From Pseudomonadota bacterium (GTDB lineage Bacteria; Pseudomonadota; Gammaproteobacteria; Steroidobacterales; Steroidobacteraceae), in the NCBI GenBank assembly GCA_021820785.1, contig JAKADE010000011.1, positions 1 to 19,248 on the forward strand: a DNA stretch of 19,248 nt, given 5' to 3'. Shown here in pieces: positions 15,670 to 19,248 of this stretch. Position 1 is the stretch's first letter. Every line of letters starts with the position of its first letter. The notes below the pieces were generated by a model. The model saw only the letters and a program-made list of their open reading frames with translations, was not told the origin of the DNA and searched no databases. The translations under genes were made by a program, and so were the position numbers.

Positions 15670-17576
15670 CAGAACGCCTGCCCGAGGCCGATGTACACCT
15701 CGAAACGGCCGCCGTTCTTGAGCTGACGCGTCGGCACGGCAAAATCCAGGCGGATCGGACCGATCGACGTGTAATAGCGCACGCCCGTACCCACGCCCAC
15801 ACGGTATACGCTGGTCGAGCCGCTCGCGACACCGCCCGCATCGGCGAACAGCACGAAGCCGAACTTCGCGCCCACGCGCTGGCGCAGCTCGAGATTGACC
15901 GCCTGCATGCTCGTGCCGCCCTCGGGCAGTCCGTCGGGAAATTGAGGACCGATCGACTGATAGCGATAGCCGCGCACCGTGCCACTGCCGCCGGCGTAGA
16001 ACCGCTGGTCGGGCGGCAGGCCGAACTGGCTCGCCCCTTCAGCCACACCGGCGATGAGCCGCGCGGCGAGCACGGTGCGTCCGGCCGGATCGGCCGCAAT
16101 CAGCTTATGCACGTCAAAATAAGTAGCCGCGCTGCCCTGCACGATGACGAACAGCTGCTGGCCGGAGGCGCCGGTGGAGAGCGTGGGCGAGACGGTGAGC
16201 GAGACCCGCATGCCGTGCGTCGGGTCGAGCAGCGGTGAGGCCAAATCCGTTGAATCGAATTGCGCCGACAGCGGCAGCGCGATCAGGTTGTACTGATCGT
16301 ACCGCCCTTCCTGCGTGATCAGCTCATGTTCGTAAGAAGTCCCGCCGCTCGCCACCCACTCTGAGGAGAGACGCCGGGTCAGGGTCGCAGCGGCCATCGC
16401 ACCATTTTGCGTATAGGCCTGCAGCGTCTGGCGCAGCGCGGCCACCGAGAAGCCGAGGGTCTGGCCGCGGCGGCGGAAATCGGGGATGTCATACCCCAGA
16501 CGTGCGTCGTAGCCTGCCCCGGTGCTGGCCGTGCCGCCCAGATCGATGGCGCTCGCCGAGGCGCTGAGGCGCTCACCGCTGCCAAACACGTTGCTGTCAC
16601 TCCAGCGCAGACCGCCGCTCGCGCCCAGGTCGCTCGAATAGGCGGCATTGATCCCGAACGCGTAGCGTTTGCTCTCGCGCACCAGAAACGTCAACGGCGC
16701 ACGCCCCTCGGCATCCACGGCGCCGAGCCGGACAGTGACGCTCGAGAACAAGCCGAGCGCGAGCAGATCCTGGCGCGCCTGCTCGATCCGGGCCGCATCG
16801 TAGCGTTGCCCGGTGCGGATCGGCAGGCTACGCTGCACGAACGACGCGTGCACGTGCTTGAGTCCCTCGATGCGGATCGCACCGATCCGCGCTCGCGGGC
16901 CGCTCGTGACGTGAAACGTGAGATTGAGCACGTGTCGGCTCGGATCTTCGTAGGCAACCGGCGGATCGACCTTGGCCTGCGCATAGCCCGCATTCTGCAA
17001 CGTGCGCTGCAGTTGCTCGCCCGCATCCAGAACCTCCGCGGCGACGGCCGGCGCCCCGGAGGCGAGTCCGAGCAGCGCGTGGGGCAGTCCCAGCGTCCGT
17101 TCGATGGCCGCAGGCACCTGACCCTCGACCTCGATGTGTCCGACGTGAAAGAGCGGACCGAGCGACGCCGCGATCTTCACGGTCGCGTCGGTGCCGTTGG
17201 GCAGCGCCTCGAGGGCCTTGCCGAGCCCGAGGCTCTCCAGGCGCCTGCCGTCGATCGTGATCCTGACCGAGCCCTGGTAGTACCCGAAGCTCTCCAGCAC
17301 CGTGCGCAGTCGTTTCACGTCAGCGCGCGCCCGTGCGATCAGGCCATACGGGCCGACCGGGGCCGTCCCGTGCAACGCCTGAAGCTGCGAGGTCAGCTTC
17401 AGGGTCGAATCGACCGCGTCGCGTCCGCTCGGCACCCACTGCACCCGGTAGGGCTGGGGGTTCGCGGCCTGCGCCACCGATGTCGCCAGCACCGCACAGA
17501 TCAACAGCGTGAGCACGCCCCCGGTACGTGCGCCCCGGCACCGCGAACGTTTCCTGGCGAAGAATCGGCTTCCCAT
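15669..17576 (-). CDS. tamA: translocation and assembly module outer-membrane protein TamA
   Basis: From the chosen start the product has 635 aa. A signal peptide runs to the AQA before ANPQPYR (about 1-37). Three POTRA-type domains follow (about 40-265), with marks such as FGYYQGSVRI and GYAQAKVDPP. An Omp85/BamA-type 16-strand barrel makes up the rest. The barrel-loop motif VRGY is present in GSGTVRGYRY, and the last residue is phenylalanine, as usual for outer-membrane barrels. TamA works with TamB, the next gene. The frame is open to 17702, but the ATG at 17574-17576 gives a proper signal peptide; the extra 42 upstream residues are arginine-rich and cross a strong hairpin. No good ribosome-binding site is visible before this ATG, so the start is less sure than the identity. 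Confidence 0.93.
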   Translation of the reverse strand: MGSRFFARKRSRCRGARTGGVLTLLICAVLATSVAQAANPQPYRVQWVPSGRDAVDSTLKLTSQLQALHGTAPVGPYGLIARARADVKRLRTVLESFGYYQGSVRITIDGRRLESLGLGKALEALPNGTDATVKIAASLGPLFHVGHIEVEGQVPAAIERTLGLPHALLGLASGAPAVAAEVLDAGEQLQRTLQNAGYAQAKVDPPVAYEDPSRHVLNLTFHVTSGPRARIGAIRIEGLKHVHASFVQRSLPIRTGQRYDAARIEQARQDLLALGLFSSVTVRLGAVDAEGRAPLTFLVRESKRYAFGINAAYSSDLGASGGLRWSDSNVFGSGERLSASASAIDLGGTASTGAGYDARLGYDIPDFRRRGQTLGFSVAALRQTLQAYTQNGAMAAATLTRRLSSEWVASGGTSYEHELITQEGRYDQYNLIALPLSAQFDSTDLASPLLDPTHGMRVSLTVSPTLSTGASGQQLFVIVQGSAATYFDVHKLIAADPAGRTVLAARLIAGVAEGASQFGLPPDQRFYAGGSGTVRGYRYQSIGPQFPDGLPEGGTSMQAVNLELRQRVGAKFGFVLFADAGGVASGSTSVYRVGVGTGVRYYTSIGPIRLDFAVPTRQLKNGGRFEVYIGLGQAF

Positions 17577-17604
17577 GAACGCTATGGTAAACAGTCGGAC
17601 CGCC

Positions 17605-17634
17605 CGAGGCGCGCCGGCCGCGCGGCGCGCCTCG
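17605..17634 (-). promoter_or_regulatory. 11-bp perfect hairpin upstream of tamA
   Basis: CGAGGCGCGCC (17605-17615) pairs with GGCGCGCCTCG (17624-17634) around the loop GGCCGCGC. It lies 28 bases upstream of the chosen tamA ATG, in the 273-base gap between divergent genes. In a tamA leader RNA it would be extremely stable and could affect translation start. I did not find convincing promoter boxes in this gap. Confidence 0.5.
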
Positions 17635-17849
17635 CGGCCCAGACACCGGCGCACGCGCCGGCAAGACCGTGCGAACCGCCACCCCGCGGGTCCACGACGC
17701 AACTTTCCCCCACGCTCGGTGTTCTGGACGGCGTGACGGCGACTCGTGCAGCCCCCTCGGGGAACGGTGCGGGCCCCGAACGACCGTGCCGGCGCCCGAA
17801 TTCACCGCCGCACCCACTCACACTCAGACTCATCTGATGGGGAATGGCA

Positions 17850-18605
17850 ATGCTCGATCGACGTCATGTGCTCAAGGGTCTCGGCGCCTCGAGCCTCATA
17901 GGACTGGCGGTGCGCCGACCGGCCGAGGCCCGAGCGGACGCCGAACCGATGCGGGCAGCGTCAGCTCCGTCCGTCGGGACAGGCGATGACGTCCCGGTCA
18001 CGTCCATTCCGTTCACCCTGTTCGGCCGGCGCGGACAGCTGGCCGTCCGCTACGGCGTGACCGTCGATCCCGATGCGCTGGGCTTCGATGTGATTCCCGG
18101 CCTCGGGCTGCATCCCGATGCCTGCCGGGGGTACCCGACGATCCATGCCACGATCGAGCAGTATCGCGGCGCGGGGTACCGCACCCTCTGCGGGTGGATC
18201 CAGGTGATCACCGCCGAGCGCTATCGGGCCGGACCCGCCGCGGCGGCCCCGGCCGACACATCGATCGCCGTCGACCAATTCCCCTCAATGGCGGGCATCG
18301 ACATGCCGTTCGCGATAACCGGCTTTCTGCCCGAGCTGTTCGATGCGCCATGCGGCAACCTCAACGGTTACGCCCGCCTCCGATGGACGGCCGATACGTT
18401 CCTCACCACGGTTCCGTTGCGCTCGCGCAGCGAGCCCATCCGCCGTCTCGCCGGGGTGCGCTGGGGCTACATCAATGACACGGCCCGCACGGATCGGCCC
18501 GTATCGCCCCTGCCCCTCGAGGTGACCGACGGGCGCGCCTGGAACGCCGTGCGCCCGCTGCTGCGCACGCGCTTTCCCGACTGGCGATTCGCCGCCGACG
18601 CATGA
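17850..18605 (+). CDS. protein of unknown function with twin-arginine signal
   Basis: I do not recognise the family. The 251-aa product starts MLDRRHVLKGLGASSLIGLA, with RRHVLK fitting the twin-arginine pattern RRxxLK before a short hydrophobic stretch, so export of a folded protein by the Tat pathway is likely. The mature part has five Trp and two Cys (LCGW and APCGNL), an LGLHPDACRGYP segment and a YARLRW segment. No catalytic motif or metal-binding cluster stands out. I prefer the ATG at 17850 because GGGGA (17839-17843) is six bases upstream; the ATG at 17844 would touch it. The gene diverges from tamA and converges on the regulator gene at the right edge, with only 36 bases between the two stops. 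Confidence 0.75.
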   Translation: MLDRRHVLKGLGASSLIGLAVRRPAEARADAEPMRAASAPSVGTGDDVPVTSIPFTLFGRRGQLAVRYGVTVDPDALGFDVIPGLGLHPDACRGYPTIHATIEQYRGAGYRTLCGWIQVITAERYRAGPAAAAPADTSIAVDQFPSMAGIDMPFAITGFLPELFDAPCGNLNGYARLRWTADTFLTTVPLRSRSEPIRRLAGVRWGYINDTARTDRPVSPLPLEVTDGRAWNAVRPLLRTRFPDWRFAADA

Positions 18606-18641
18606 GGGGCCCGACGCACGCGGTACGGCAGAACCACTGCG

Positions 18642-19248
18642 CTATGCGTTCGGCAGGCGCCCGATGTGCGCGGCGATGCGCTCGGCGTCCTGCGGGCTCG
18701 CCGGGTTGTAAACCACCAGCATCAGGTCGGTGCGGCCGTCGACGGCGAACGCGGAGTACTCGAACGTGAACGCCCCGAGCAGCGGATGGCGGATCTTCTT
18801 GACGACCTCACCATACGTTCCGCCGTGGACTTCGTTGTCCTGCCACATCGCGGCGAACTCGGGACTGCGGCTGCGCAGCTCCTCGACCAGCGGCGCGATG
18901 TCCTCGGCCGCACCGGCCCGGGTGGTCTCGAACCGGAACGCCGCCAGCACCGCACGTGCCACGCCACTCCAATCGTACTGCGCGGTGCGTGCGCGCGGAT
19001 CGAGAAACAGCCAGCGCATGATGTTGCGCTGCTCGGGCGACTGTTCGGCGTAATTCATCAACATCACCGTCGCGGCGCGATTCCAGGCGACGACATCCCA
19101 GAGCGCGGTGCGGATGATGGCCGGACTGGGATCGAGCGCATCGAGCACGCGCTGCAGGCGCGGGGTGACCCCGGCACGGCTGTGGTAGCGCACTTCGGGC
19201 GGCCGGCCCAGGCCGAGCACGAACAGGTGCTCCCGCGCGGCATCGGTG
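18642..19248 (-). CDS. XRE-family regulator, MmyB-like ligand-binding domain (5' end cut by window edge)
   Basis: The frame is open to the right edge: residues TDAAREHLFVLGLGRPPEVR continue upstream of the first in-window start codon, so the gene begins outside. What is visible is the MmyB-like ligand-binding domain: ALDPSPAIIRTALWDVVAWN, NIMRWLFLDP, a FRFETTRAG region and the end LMLVVYNPASPQDAERI. Proteins with this domain normally carry an N-terminal helix-turn-helix of the XRE type, which would lie beyond 19248. They are thought to be transcription repressors that sense fatty-acid-like ligands, often controlling a neighbouring oxidoreductase gene. The target here cannot be seen. Confidence 0.9.
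   Translation of the reverse strand, partial: TDAAREHLFVLGLGRPPEVRYHSRAGVTPRLQRVLDALDPSPAIIRTALWDVVAWNRAATVMLMNYAEQSPEQRNIMRWLFLDPRARTAQYDWSGVARAVLAAFRFETTRAGAAEDIAPLVEELRSRSPEFAAMWQDNEVHGGTYGEVVKKIRHPLLGAFTFEYSAFAVDGRTDLMLVVYNPASPQDAERIAAHIGRLPNA

Noticed and set aside
11569..16099. long open frames overlapping tamB and tamA, on both strands
   Set aside because: GC-rich shadow frames of the tam genes with low-complexity Arg/Ala/Gly composition; two run to 470-780 codons, but tamA and tamB explain the region.
1..19248. CRISPR array
   Set aside because: The only regular tandem repeat is the Sel1-coding one; there are no short direct repeats with spacers.

Overview
The window looks like a chromosomal segment from a GC-rich Gram-negative bacterium, most likely a gammaproteobacterium. 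A Xanthomonadales-type lineage is my guess and is not proven. The reasons are the tamA-tamB pair, a tRNA-Glu very close to the enterobacterial form, an exported Tricorn-type protease and a Sel1-repeat lipoprotein with a TonB-like end.

Left part (1-5021, minus strand): a Sel1-repeat lipoprotein, cut by the left edge, lies downstream of a large exported Tricorn-type protease with its whole catalytic tetrad. Positions 5022 to about 6180 hold no gene I can support.

Middle part (about 6180-11481): an accretion of mobile elements at the 3' end of a tRNA-Glu gene. An intact 5.1-kb element lies between two 16-bp direct repeats, at 6304-6319 and 11404-11419. From left to right it carries an exported LprI-like/DUF3298 protein that may counter lysozyme, a 1.4-kb hairpin-rich stretch without genes, an unrecognised 252-aa protein, and a large serine recombinase whose last codons run antisense into the tRNA. 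Left of the first repeat is the broken 3' end of a second, related recombinase. It aligns without gaps at an offset of exactly 5100 bases. The simplest reading is that an older relative used the same tRNA site, the present element inserted beside it, and the older one decayed.

Right part (11482-19248): tamB and tamA (minus strand, stop and start overlapping by one base) encode the translocation and assembly module of the envelope. A divergent gene encodes a twin-arginine-signal protein of unknown function. A converging gene, cut by the right edge, encodes the C-terminal ligand-binding part of an MmyB-type XRE regulator.

No CRISPR array, rRNA or complete insertion sequence was seen. The least explained parts are the gene-free hairpin-rich stretch (7568-8939) with the 252-aa protein after it, and the tandem recombinase/tRNA junctions.
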